The translations under genes and the position numbers were made by a program. 64,000 bases of DNA from Cordilura impudica (taxonomy: Eukaryota; Arthropoda; Insecta; Diptera; Scathophagidae), in NCBI GenBank assembly GCA_963682025.1, contig OY821519.1, forward strand, positions 97,429,585 to 97,493,584, written 5' to 3'. Below are positions 34,805 through 45,734 of the stretch, one piece after another. The notes beneath the pieces were generated by a model that was not told the DNA's origin, ran no database searches, and saw nothing but the letters and a program-made list of their open reading frames with translations. Numbering within the stretch: the first letter of the stretch is position 1; the number at the start of each line of letters is the position of its first letter.

Positions 34805-35673
34805 TATATAGGCTTATGCTACCATGCCTAAAAATTTACCTGTTCCCTGCATACATATGGATTTAGGCTGAATTATGCAATTTTGATATTATGCCCGTGT
34901 CTAAATAAGATTTCTGCCTACCTGGAGGGACCATAAGTCAATATTGTTCTTGACCATTTGTACTCCAAAGTAATTTTTAAATGAGGTGCGTACCTGCGAA
35001 TTTCAATGAGTAGTTTTTTGTGCATCCTGTGTCTGTAACAGAATATTGGGAGTAGACTTTGGCAGAGGCTCACAGGTAGACAACCGACTTAAAATGCAAT
35101 TTTCAAACTATTAAATCAAACTACTGTCAGTCAAAACATGTAAGGGATGCACGCCATACTATTTCTGCAACCATGTCTTCTTAACCTTTTTTACCTCTAG
35201 AAGCCAAACGGGCACGTCCGGGCAGATAAAACCTTTTGAATTATGTAAAGAAATAATCAAAGAACATGTTTTGCAAATATGGCAAATATAGAAAAATATA
35301 GATTTTTTTTTATTTTCCGTCAAAGTTGAAAAATAGTGAAAAAACGGATAGTTTTTAAATAGTGATTTACCAGGAGAAACACAAAGCAAACAGTTAATTT
35401 TTTTTATCATTATACATTTAATAAATACATCAATCAATACGAACACAAAATAAGGCGATATGTTACCTATTTTTCGTGATATTACACCTGAAATCGCAAC
35501 AAATTGACTAAAAATTGTGTGTTTTTTTGAAAACCGAAAGTCGGTCAACTTTGAACGGTTATATCTTCTAAACTAAAAATGTGATATTATTAAGAGTAGC
35601 ATATTTGAAATCGTTGAAAAGTTTCCTATAACATGGGTTTATTCAAAACTTCGTCGGCGCACATGAAAATTTT

Positions 35674-35712
35674 GATTTTTGCAACCTCGTTTGCTCTACA
35701 GGCGCCACTGTG
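35674..35712 (-). promoter_or_regulatory. RSS-like Transib end (23-bp spacer)
   Basis: On the minus strand: CACAGTG (35712-35706), a 23-bp spacer (35705-35683), then GCAAAAATC (35682-35674). This is the end upstream of the transposase gene. Beyond the shared heptamer, GCGCC and nonamer, the spacer differs from the other end. Confidence 0.8.
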
Positions 35713-35717
35713 CGACG
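35713..35717. other. Target-site duplication, right copy (CGACG)
   Basis: Follows the CACTGTG end of the inner Transib and matches 32433-32437. The next bases continue the outer transposase reading frame. Confidence 0.92.
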
Positions 35718-37052
35718 TATTTCCATCGTTTGAGTTCCCATATCCACAGCTGCGGTAGTCTACTTTTAGTCTAACTTCTTTAAAAATCACATCCTGTATT
35801 CTGTTCTTTCTGATCTTTTGCTTATCCTTATCTAATGTATTTGTATCAAAGAGTTCCTCCTTATCATTGCGTGCAATGGTGAGATTCCATATTCATAATA
35901 GCTCTCCTCGTTTGTAGAATCGTTCAAATTTCCATAGTTCTTTTGCGTCTTTTTTCTAATCGGGCAAGACAATGTTGAGGTTGTAATTGTCAGTTTGTTT
36001 ACGACTTTTCCATCAACCATGGTCAGGTGGAAGTCGTAAGTACATTCAAGATATTTTTCTTCTCTAATTTTCAGCACTGCTGGTTTAATCTTGTCGATTT
36101 GTTCTTGAATGTTCTCCACTGTGGTCCTTATGGATTCTGGAGATTCCCTTGCAAACTAAAACGTTATTGGGCAGCAATAATGCACTGATGACGGCCGTGG
36201 ATTTTTCCAGTGTACGGAAACATCAGATTGAAGACGCAAAGAAACAACAGATGCCATAAACATATTTCCCTCTGATATTGTAGCGTCATTGGAAGATATC
36301 CTTTGATATCCGGATGATCCATTGCAGCCCCATTTTTTTTTTGCTGTCGAAATGTGCTTGCATTCGGAAAAAATGTCAGCTCCGTGACGTATTAAAGATA
36401 CCCATAGTATCTCATAGTTGTCCTTGGAAAGTTCTAAGTCCATAAACAAGGCCAAAACTTCTGTGGAACCATACATTTGAAGGTGTGTGTTTGAACAATA
36501 TTGTTCTTTGATTGGATTTTTATTTATATTTGAAGTGCGTACCTGCTAATGTAAAGGAATAGTATGTTTGTTCATCTTGTATCTGTACTTGAATTTACCA
36601 GAGATCAATGTCTTTTTTACCTCTAGCAATCGAAGGAGCAGCTGTACTTTGTTAAATTGGGTGAAGGAATAATCAAAAAACATGTTATAAAAATATGGCA
36701 GATACAAAAATTAAACATTATATTTATTTTCCATCAAAGTTGAAAAATAGTGAAAAAATAGACAGTTGGTAAATAGCGATTTACCTGGAGAAACACAGAA
36801 CAAACAGTACAATTTTTATATATAATATACTGAAACTGGGTCAAAAAAGTGCCTTTATATAATATACTGAAACTGGGTCAAAGTGCCTAAAAATTGTGTG
36901 TTTTTTTGAAAACTGAAAATCGGTCAACTTTGAGGGGTTATATCTTCCAAACTGAAAATTTGATTTTATTGAAAGTAGCATATTTATAACCTTTGAACAA
37001 CTTTCTATAAGATGAATGTATTCAAAATATCGTAAACGCACATGAATTTTTT

Positions 37053-37091
37053 GATTTTTACAACCTCATTTGTTCTAAGGACGCCACTGTG
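37053..37091 (-). promoter_or_regulatory. RSS-like end of outer Transib (23-bp spacer)
   Basis: On the minus strand: CACAGTG (37091-37085), a 23-bp spacer, then GTAAAAATC (37061-37053). Spacing equals that of the inner copy's equivalent end. The five bases just outside are AGTCG; the partner duplication cannot be checked because the opposite end of this copy is missing. Confidence 0.78.
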
Positions 37092-38164
37092 AGTCGTCTC
37101 GAAGTTCTCTCTGACTTAAAAAAAGCTTTTACTACCGTGTTCTTTAATTAAATACCGTACAATTCACTTTTGATTTCTTAATTTCCATTTAATTGTGTTA
37201 GTTTAAATTCATAGGACAGAACAAGCATCCGCAAGGGAGTGTGCAGACTTTTTTGTGTGACTGTGAAAAAAAAAAATTTTTTTAACCTTTGTTATATTTA
37301 CTTGCGTCTACGTTAAAAAACTCATTAATAGTTGTTTTACCTGTTGGCAAATTATTTGATTGTAATTATTTATAAACAAACATAAAGCAAATAATAATAA
37401 CAACAACAGAAGAAACATACTTTTAAAATACGAAATGTATAATTATTGTTTAACCTTGTTTGGCATAAAAACCAGCCAAAAGATCAACAATTCTTAAATT
37501 TAGATTAAAAAAAAAAACAGCAACCAAAAATTTACAGTTATTTTTTAAATGACTAAAAAAATGCATATTAGAAAGCTTAAAAATATTTAAATTATTTTTA
37601 GATTTTGGTTTTATAGAGCTATTTTAAAGGTTATTTTTATTTTATTTTATTTTCTTCTTTTTTTTGGGTATTTATTTTTTTGATTAAACATAAAAGAATT
37701 TTTATTTCTTTTTTTAAGCAAAAAATAACATTTACTTAATATTTTTCTATGAAACTTATTTAAATTGACTTTTTAATAGCGACGATGAAACTTTGATTAC
37801 TTTTTTTTATAGAAGCCATTGTTCGGTTATATGATGGCTTTATGATAATACCAGGCCTGGAAAGAAAATCTAGTTTTAAGTAGAAAACTCGTTTTATTTT
37901 TCCAAAGTTTTGATCCCCTCTCACTAATTAATTTGTTTTTAGGATTATCATTAGAAAATCATTCCACGGAGCATTTTTTTTTTCATTTACAAGGGAAATA
38001 CGTTGTATGAGATAGCAATTCATTATCACAATTCATGAATTATCCTGATGAAAAAAAATGTTTTTCCTAGAATTACTGAAATTATTAAATCATCCAATAA
38101 CCTGGGTTAATATTCGCCATTCCCAGTTTCTATTTTCAAGGTAATAAATATGGATAACTTTCCG
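37092..38164. other. A+T-rich sequence, nothing recognised
   Basis: Long A- and T-runs, no credible coding frame, no satellite and no recognisable element ends. It could be old intergenic or intronic sequence. Confidence 0.5.
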
Positions 38165-38181
38165 CGCATCACTAAAAACTA

Positions 38182-39365
38182 TTAGGTTAGGTTAGAAGTG
38201 GCTGCTAATCCAAAGGAAAAGCACACTTAGATTCAGGAGTCCATTGTGATACCACGGGAGGAATAGATGCTACCTTCAGTCCCCGCCGTAGAACCAGTTT
38301 GAGGTCTTGATTAAGCCCCTGCTATGTGAAATTTCCACATTCGAGAGATCAGAGAGATCGTGAAGAAACGGCGATCCCAATGTTCGAAGTCTGGTTCTGG
38401 AGAGCGCCGGGCAATAGCAAAGGAAGTGTTCTATGCTCTCCACATGCAGCTTCGACAGAAGTCATTTGACGAGACCCTGAGGCGTTAAGCGTGTCTCCCT
38501 ATTAGCAGTGCCCAGTGATAACAGCAATACCGTTGAAATGTCCCCATAGGGGAGTGATAGTAGCGCACTAGAATGCTAACGATTCAGAGCCGGCCATTAG
38601 CCCATCTGTTATCCGTTATGCCAGCGATGTGAAGCCGCAGTTTCAGCTTACACGATTCCAGGGGTGCACCAACGCATTCCGAGTGCGGTGGAACCCGTAA
38701 GGTAGTACCCTGCCTTGCCAGCTCATCAGCTTTAGAGTTTCCCGGTATATTCCTGTGCCCTGGGACCCATATGAGTCTGATATCAAACTGCTTGCCATCT
38801 CATTTAAAGGAGTGCGGCAGTTAAGGGTGGTTCTTGTTTTCAGGAACATTGAACATTAGCGCACTAGAACGCTTACGACTCAGAGCCGGCCAGATTTGTC
38901 TCGTGATCCTACACGTTGATCTGTTGTCCGTTATGCCAGTGGTGCGAAGCTGAAGTTCCAGCTTGCACGATTCCAGGGGTGTACCAACACATTCCAAGTC
39001 CGCTGGAACCCGTAAGGTAGTACCCTGACTTGCCAGCTTATCAGATTTAGAGTTTCCCGGTATATTCCTGTGCCTTGGGACCCATATGAGTCTGATATCA
39101 AACTGCTTGGCCAAGAAGTGCGGCAGTTAAGGGCGGTTCTTGTTTTCAGGAACATTGATTCCAAGGATTTTACCGCGACTTGACTATCAGAGCAGATGCT
39201 GACTGCGGTTGTAGACAGAATATTCCGACCCAACCAATCAGCAACTTCCTTTATTGCCTGTACCTCCGCCTGATATACACAGCAGTGGTCTGGCAACCTG
39301 CGAGCCAGATTTAGTCCAAACTCCTTTGAATAGCACAAAAAATTATGCACATGATCATTTTCGCT
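38182..39365 (-). pseudogene. RNase H LINE (I/LOA-type) end with internal tandem duplication
   Basis: The minus strand encodes CVYQAEVQAIKEVADWLG (RNase H Glu), VSICSDSQVAVKSLESM (Asp), then FDIRLIWVPRHRNIPGNSKS (His/Asp end) and a C-terminal FLCYCPALSRTRLRTLGSPF. The block containing the last RNase H part occurs twice, with a 296-bp offset (anchor TAGCGCACTA at 38561 and 38857). The copies differ by scattered substitutions and indels. The 3-prime tail reads (TTAGG)2TTAG on the plus strand at 38182-38195. RT and endonuclease are absent. Frames are broken. Confidence 0.82.
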
Positions 39366-39390
39366 TTCTTAGGTGCTGATTCAACAACAA

Positions 39391-40000
39391 CAAGTAAGAA
39401 AATTATAGCCGGTCTAGACAGAATATACGATACCTAATATCAGGAGTTTAGAGATTAGGTCTTAAGTCCAACTATTTGGTTATAGAAAATAAGTATAAAA
39501 CAAATTTGGGTGGCATTGTCATTAATTTATTAATATGGGGGCTTTGACAAAAAATTGTCCGACAGGGTTTATTTTTGCACAACTCATTAAAGAGTGTAAT
39601 AAACATACGTAAACCAAATGTTACCGATATCCTTATGATAATTGGATCTTATGGCAATCTAAGTCGATCTCATAGGGGCCGTTTGTATGGGAACTAGGTC
39701 TGAACATACGCCGATTTACACTAAAGTCAATAGCGTTCGACCTATGACCTATGGAAGCTTATACCTCAAAATAGTTTTTGCGACGTTTAGTTTGATCACA
39801 AAGTTTACATGGACACACATACGGACAGGCGGACAGACGGGAGGACGGACATCGCTAAATCGACTCAGAAAATTATTCTGAGTGATCGACTCAGAAAGTG
39901 ATCGAATCAGAAAGTGATTCTGAGTCGATCTAGGTCAAATATTCTTGGTACTTACAAATATCAGCACAAATTCATTATACTCTGACCACAGGGTATAAAA
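39391..40000 (+). mobile_element. Mini-me/DINE-like element, shortened copy
   Basis: Starts AAGTAAGAAAATTATAGCCG and ends CAGGGTATAAAA. It includes the (GTCY)n-derived stretch near 39822-39852 and the ATCGCTAAATCGACTCAGAA block. It is about 170 bp shorter than the copy at 18.2 kb because of internal deletions, and lies next to a mariner fragment. Confidence 0.8.
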
Positions 40001-40004
40001 ATCC

Positions 40005-40530
40005 ACTTTGATATCTGACTGGTACAGTGTAATGAATCCATATTTCACAATAATGAATTGATGCCAAAATTCCTTTAACGTCTCCAAGCAATTCACACCC
40101 TGATAATTGATCATAATTAGGTACAGCCATCTTGCGATCAACACATTTTCGGGTGTATTGACCTCAATTGGCCGTCAAGAACGTTCAGCGTCATTTGTAT
40201 TTGCGCGACCACAACGAAAGTTCAGTAAACCACTTTTTTACCATTGAAATCGATGGTGCAGAGTCCCCATAGTAGTTACCAAGCTTTTCCTTCGTTTGAT
40301 TGACGGTTTTTTTTCGCAAAAAATAATGTTTAATGAGCACTCGAAATTCACTTTTTTCCATTTAAAAAAAACCACGAGGTTGTACGTTTTGAACAGCTGT
40401 TAAACGCAAAGTAAATGACGAAACTTGCTCAAAATTTTATAGTAGTCTATTAACAGGTGGTACTTGATGCAAGCAGTGTTGCATTTCATATAACTACGAG
40501 GGACGTTCGAAAAGTCACGGACTTATTTAT
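40005..40530 (-). pseudogene. Mariner element, N-terminal half with terminal repeat
   Basis: The minus strand, from about 40361 downward, encodes EKSEFRVLIKHYFLRKKTV, TKEKLGNYYGDSAPSISMVK and KWFTE: a mariner N-terminus with paired helix-turn-helix motifs. Then come frameshifts and a possible WIHYT (ETWIHH region) near 40020. Outside it at 40495 TACGAGGGACGTTCGAAAAG has the form of a mariner terminal repeat. The C-terminal two-thirds and the other end are missing; the left side is cut off by the mini-me-like element. Confidence 0.78.
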
Positions 40531-42116
40531 CCGGCCTCGTACCTTACTCCAGCATAAGTATTCATTACTTCTAGTAATCCTGGAGGAAGGCAGCAAATTT
40601 TTTTTCTTCCTGAATTTTATAATATCGAGGAATAACCGCATATTTTTTTCATCATAAGATTTCTTAAACAAATGTATTGTGCCTTTGTCTGGTCTAGATC
40701 AATAAATAGACTTAACGCCCCTAGTTCGTCGAATGATCCACCATTTTCGGAATCTTCCAGAGTTTAAAGAATATTCTTCCTTTTAAGTTTTGAAGATCTA
40801 AGCAATTTAATAATTTTTGCCTCTTCTCCTTCTCCCATCGATGGCAAGGCTTGGCCACAAATATGTTTGAAATCATTATGTTTACATAGAGAAGTATTTT
40901 TACGTTGGTTTGACGATTTTCATGTTACAGAGTTACAGTGGCTCAGTTCTGCAAAAGTATACATTTAATCGCTCAACATTTTTTTCAAGGAATATTTTTA
41001 AAGATCTGTGGATCTGTTTGATCTCGTCCATCGTTTATTGAAATTTGGTAATAAAGGTTTTTTTAATATTATTCACAATATATCGTATATTTTTTTCCGA
41101 AGTGAAATTTCTCACTTCTCCCTTTTCCCCTATTATGAATAAAAATTCATTCGGAAAAAAATCCGATGGGAAAAAGTTATTCTCAATGCACTTGAATTTG
41201 GCTTTTTCCCTCAAAAAATTTCTCTTGCAAAACAGACGGGAGTTTACTTAAAAATGTAAGATGAATTTTGATAAAACAAAATTTAAATAAAAAAATATTT
41301 TATTAATCTTGTAGGCTGAAGACCACAAATAAAGCCAAACTTCAACTTTTTTTAACTTTAATGAGAGCCAATTCAGGCATTGATTGCGTTTTCCATAGAT
41401 TCAGCCCGCAATTGACTTCTAGCTATTTCGTTGTTGTTGTTCTACAACACCAATTTCCTCCAAGATTGCTCGCATCATAGCTATGCTATTCTTTTTTATT
41501 TAATTTTTCTTTCAAATAAATTTATTTTCGTTTGCACCCACAAAAAAAAAACAGAAAATTAATTGTCAATATGCAAAACAACTGGCTTCGAAATTCGATG
41601 ATGCCACTTATTCATTTTTTTGTTCACGCGGAATTTATAATTGGAGGATTTTTTTCTCGAGAAAAGTATTTTCCGTGAGAAAGAAATTCCTTGAGAATAT
41701 TCGTAATTGGGCTGAATGTGTTCGTATATTCGTATATCAATTAATGGACCAACTGAAAACTTGAAATTATTGATTTTTTAATTAATGGAAAGATTTATTA
41801 TGAATCAAATCTTCACAAAAAAAAACAGTACAACAAAAATGCTTACTAGAATAAGTCGGAATGACAGTATACTCACTGAACACTTAAGAGAATTAATTTT
41901 TTTATTAAAGTAACGATTGCTTTTAATCAACTCGTCACAAAAAAAATACAGTATAACCAAAAAACTTGCTATTGTAATGTGCAAATATTTTTTCTCACAT
42001 CTTTAAATTTTATTTAAAAATGGCGTTAAAAATAGCTTTCTTTTAATAATCAAAATTACTGTTTTTTTAAACTTTTATTTTAACTCATATTCTCTGTCAA
42101 AATGTCTGCCATGGGG
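40531..42116. other. A+T-rich sequence, nothing firmly recognised
   Basis: No gene. A weakly similar pair at about 41105-41170 and 41640-41720 (CCC-ATTATGAATA against the reverse complement of TATTCGTAATTGGG) could be the ends of an old MITE, but similarity is low. A phrase (TCACAAAAAAAA-ACAGTA) recurs around 41812 and 41936. Confidence 0.35.
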
Positions 42117-42445
42117 CAACCCCATTTATCCAATTGATCTGAAACTTGGCCCATAGTCTTGTTGTGACTATAGATTAATTTAGGGGTAGTCACGCACAGT
42201 CACGAAGTACTTTAAAACCAATTTCCCCTTATTCGATCGATCTGAAACTTTGTCCATAGACTTGTTGAGGCCAAAGATTAATTCTAAGATAGTGACACAC
42301 AGTCACGCATAGCCACGCACAGTCTCGGGGTGATTTAAACCCCCTTTTCCCCTCATTCAAGCAATTTGAAACTTGATCCATAGACTTGTTGTGACCAAAG
42401 ATTAATTTTAAAATAGTCACGCATAGTCACGGCGAGATTCAAAAC
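42117..42445 (+). repeat. Three-copy tandem repeat, ~100-125-bp unit
   Basis: The anchor TCTGAAACTT (third copy TTTGAAACTT), then CCATAGACTTGTTGTGACCA and AGTCACGCA, recurs at about 42139, 42241 and 42365. Unit lengths are 102 and about 124 bp. Length differences come from variable numbers of an inner GTCACGCA-type repeat. Confidence 0.85.
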
Positions 42446-43525
42446 TCTTTTACATAAGGAAAGAAAGAGATTTAATAAAACTTTGTTTTTATGGATCAGA
42501 TTACTTAACATTATGGTACGTAACTTCATTCAGAGGTAAAAATTTTAAATATTTTTCAAAAAAAAAAAAACGGACAGATAATTCTAAAATCGGAATCTGC
42601 ATGAAATTACCTAAATTACCTTGACATCGATAAAATTTATTTTTATGGTGAAATTCCAACCTACATATATAAAAACCAATTATGGGGTGGTCTTACACGA
42701 CGATTTTCCACTGTGCGCCATAGGGCTTAATGCGGTTTTTTCTTATAACTTTCTATTTTATTCTATAATTATTAATTTATATATGGGGGATTTCATGTCA
42801 AGTGCACCAACTTTTGAAACCGATGTCTTCCGATCGGGATTTTGCACCAAGGTTAGTCCTATTGAATAGTAGTTTAGAGACAATTTTTCAACAAGATCGG
42901 TCCAGATCTCTCTGAGTTAGAGGGGATCAAAATTTGACATTTTGGCCAAACAGGTGTTTTTTCTCATCCATGTAACTTATTACCAATTGTTCTTAGAAAA
43001 TTTTCTCCCAAATAGTTTAGATAGCTATTTCTTCAATATTTCGGAAAGAAATACTTTAAAAAAAAAAAAAAAATTTTAGACTTTTTTTTTGCTAAATTAA
43101 AGCATTTTTTGCCTTTTTTTCAAAAAGGGCATTTTTTTTTTTCATAAGAAAGATTAGGATTTTTCCTTTAAGAGCTTTTTGGTCGCTTAGTGGGATGGGA
43201 GTGGGATATCTATCAAAATAAATGTTTTGTAACTCAAGACAACGGTTTTTAAATTTTTCACAAACTAAACTTTCCGAAGGTATATAACATACCTAACTAA
43301 AATTTTATACCCTCGATACTGTAATACCCAGAATATGTTAACCTCAGGAAAAAAATCGCTTTTTTTCTATAGAAATGTTGAAAAATTATTATTTTTTATT
43401 TATTTTAAATAATAATTAAATTAATGTATAATAATAATAATAATAATAATATTAAAAATAAAAAGATAAATAATTTATTAAAATTTAATCTTAATTGCAT
43501 TAGATCCATTTATATCATAACTATT

Positions 43526-44333
43526 TTTATACCCTATACCACTATGTGGTTTGGGTATAATGACTTTGTGCTGCTGTTTGTAACAACCAAAAATATTTGA
43601 CCTATACCCATCTTTAATTATACTAATCGAATCAGAATTACTATCTGATTCGATTTAACGATGTCCGTCCGTCCGTCCGTCCGTCCGTCTGTGTGTCCAT
43701 GTAAAGCTTGTAATCAAACTGCAGGTCGCAAATATGAATATATTTTGATGAAATTTGGTATTTAATCTTTCATCGGCAATGGGATGAACGCTATTGAAAT
43801 TGGTGAAAATCGGTCTATGTTCAGACTTAGTCCCCATACAAATGACCCCTATGAAATCGACATAAATTGCCATAAGATCCAAACTATCACATAGATCTTA
43901 GTCAAATTGGGTTTGTATGTGTTTATTGTATTCATTAATTAGTAGTTCAAAAAAAAAATTCCTATAGGACAATTCTTAGTCAAAGGCACCATATAAAGCT
44001 GCTTCCCGATCTTCACTTAAATCTATCAAAAAACAAAAATATTGCACTGATTCTTCTCAAATTTTGTTTGTATATATTTTTGCAAAATACAAGATACTTT
44101 ACCAAACATAGTCAGGATCGGTCCATTTTTGGGCCAAGTCCCCATATAGATATAGCATCCGATATGAACTTTTTCATATCTGTAGCCAAAAAAATTAATA
44201 AAAATCGCACTCAAATTTGGTTTATGTATATTTTCTATGTCCAGTAAGTTTGGGCTATGAGATAGGGTCTCTAAACGCATGGTATAGGGTATCATATAGT
44301 CGGTCTAGACCGACTATAATTTTCTTACTTGTT
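43526..44333 (-). mobile_element. Mini-me/DINE-like element nested in the long-TIR transposon
   Basis: Reverse-oriented full copy: begins TATACCCTATACCACTATG, has (GTCC)n at about 43665-43690 and ends in the palindrome TAGTCGGTCTAGACCGACTA followed by ATAATTTTCTTACTTG. It lies between the left inverted repeat and the coding region of the host transposon, so it inserted after that transposon. A (TAA)n microsatellite precedes it at about 43427-43450. Confidence 0.85.
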
Positions 44334-44418
44334 ATACTTAATTTATTGTAGCTGATGAAGTATTTAAGTCTTGTAAATTTTTAAATATCCAGTCTTTCAT
44401 CCAGCTTTTTTGTCGCCT

Positions 44419-45734
44419 TTATTTACTGCGTTTTTTTGTCAATCCTTTCTTGGCATTACTAGGTTCAGCTGCTGATTTCGCTGCTGGTTTATTTGTTGGC
44501 TTTGGAAAGAAATCGCATTGAATAGAGGCAGAAAACTTTTTCAACTTGAGTCTTCCATCGACAAGCGGTATAAAAGCATGGTATTGAGCGGTGCCATCGA
44601 TTGTTACCGCAGCATCGAATCTGCTCTTCAGTGTTTTCAATGTTTCCTGATGATCCTCTTTGCTACTAAAAACTATTTTAGTTTCTTTACAATAACTCTT
44701 TGCCCAATGGAATAAAGCAGTCGCATCTAAGATGCGATCTTGATGAGAGCACTGGAGGCTATACTTCGCTGCATTTCTTTTAAGGGTTGCTCCAATACCA
44801 TCACATGCTCCTTTACCATGAGCAGTAGGATGAAAATGGCACTCAGCTGACATTCCAAAATCTTTTTCATGAGCCATAAGATTTGCGAAACTACTTTTGT
44901 TTTTAAAATGTTGACGAGCTCCGTCCGAAACGTAGTATACCTTCTTTACTGTAAATTTAGATTTTAGATATTTTAGTAGTATCATCTGGTACTCATAAAC
45001 TGCAACGGTATCATGTTTTAAATCGTCGGATATGATTACCATACTTTTGTGTTCCAGTTTTTCTCTTTCATGTAGTAAATAACTACTGTGAATATAGTTG
45101 ATTGGTCGTTATTGAAGTGGAATGCTTGTATGGCATCCTGAAGGACATATTTATAGTTTTCTGCGAAATCATATGATATAACGAATTCACCAGACTTCAA
45201 ATGTATCTTCAAATCCTTGAAGAATGTCCATTGCTCTTTGACTAGAAAGTCATGGGTTCTCAAGTTTAGCAATCCTGTAAACATTTCTTCCACAAAATCA
45301 TCCACATTTAAAATGATTGTTTTCAATGTGCATCTGTCAGTCTGAATCCCAGAATCAAATTTGAGCTCCTCTATATATTCTCGATCTAAAGAGTTGATTA
45401 AATTTTCTTAGATGAATGTGGTTTTCGGGTAATTAGTACATTCACCTAAGTGGCAAGAAGTTGTTGCATTAGGACACATAGTCAATTTAAGGCAATCGCG
45501 GCAATCGTGTAAATCTTCTGCCGAATCATCTGTTAAATACTTTAAGTTGATTTCCTTCAACATCAGTTTAACATTTTCATGGTAAATGCAAACGCATACT
45601 GTGTGAGTTCCGCTGCTTCCTGCCAAAACGCAATGTTTTGGCCTCATTTGGGTTAATTTCGTGAAGCCAATTCTAACATCCTCGTGTTCAGATTGAAATG
45701 TTGCAAATAACTCTTTCAGGTTACAGATAACCAT
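44419..45734 (-). pseudogene. Putative transposase of the long-TIR transposon, broken
   Basis: Three minus-strand frames in order, 45408-45734, 45036-45326 and 44419-45042, make about 430 residues. The first has a Cys-rich patch (DCRDCLKLTMCPNATTSCHL) that may bind zinc. The last has VYYVSDGARQHFKNKSSF (candidate catalytic Asp), then HPTAHGKGACDGIGATLKR and a lysine-rich tail. I recall this SDGA/HGKGxCDGIGGTxKR signature as a widespread arthropod and cnidarian repeat protein, likely a DDE transposase, but cannot name the superfamily with confidence. It starts close to the right inverted repeat and is disabled by two breaks. Confidence 0.7.

Larger units (their letters stand above)
32438..35712 (-). 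mobile_element. Inner Transib element, complete ends, 3275 bp
   Basis: The whole element is present between CACAGTG (32438) and CACTGTG (35706-35712), flanked by CGACG on both sides. Both terminal inverted repeats begin CACAGTGGCGCC and carry GCAAAAATC 22 or 23 bp further in. It carries one transposase gene on the minus strand (32757-34804) plus about 0.9 kb of 5-prime noncoding sequence and 0.3 kb of 3-prime sequence. It lies inside the coding region of another copy of the same family. The gene is broken, so the element is no longer autonomous, but its ends could in principle still be recognised by a transposase from another copy. Confidence 0.92.
35713..37091 (-). pseudogene. Outer Transib, 5-prime part and terminus
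   Basis: Continues the interrupted copy begun at 31960. The minus strand encodes, from the gene's 5-prime side, LALFMDLELSKDNYEILWVS, then SECKHIS-KKWGCNGSSGYQ (36156-36476). The latter is the first catalytic Asp motif, with Asp changed to Asn. CPIRKKTQKN and GISPLHAMIRR follow (35832-36119), and then the sequence up to the insertion point at NDGNTSRR. About 0.7 kb coding for the N-terminus is deleted near 36495 compared with the inner copy. The element ends CACTGTG at 37085-37091. Confidence 0.85.

Noticed and set aside
35159..35548. 129-codon frame in the inner Transib
   Set aside because: Lies in the noncoding 5-prime part of the element and has no known motif; likely chance.
32438..37091. 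A V(D)J-like recombination locus
   Set aside because: RSS-like motifs are explained as Transib termini; there are no 12-spacer partners or receptor segments.
38182..38195. Interstitial telomere
   Set aside because: Only 14 bp, at the tail of a LINE; Diptera lack TTAGG telomeres.
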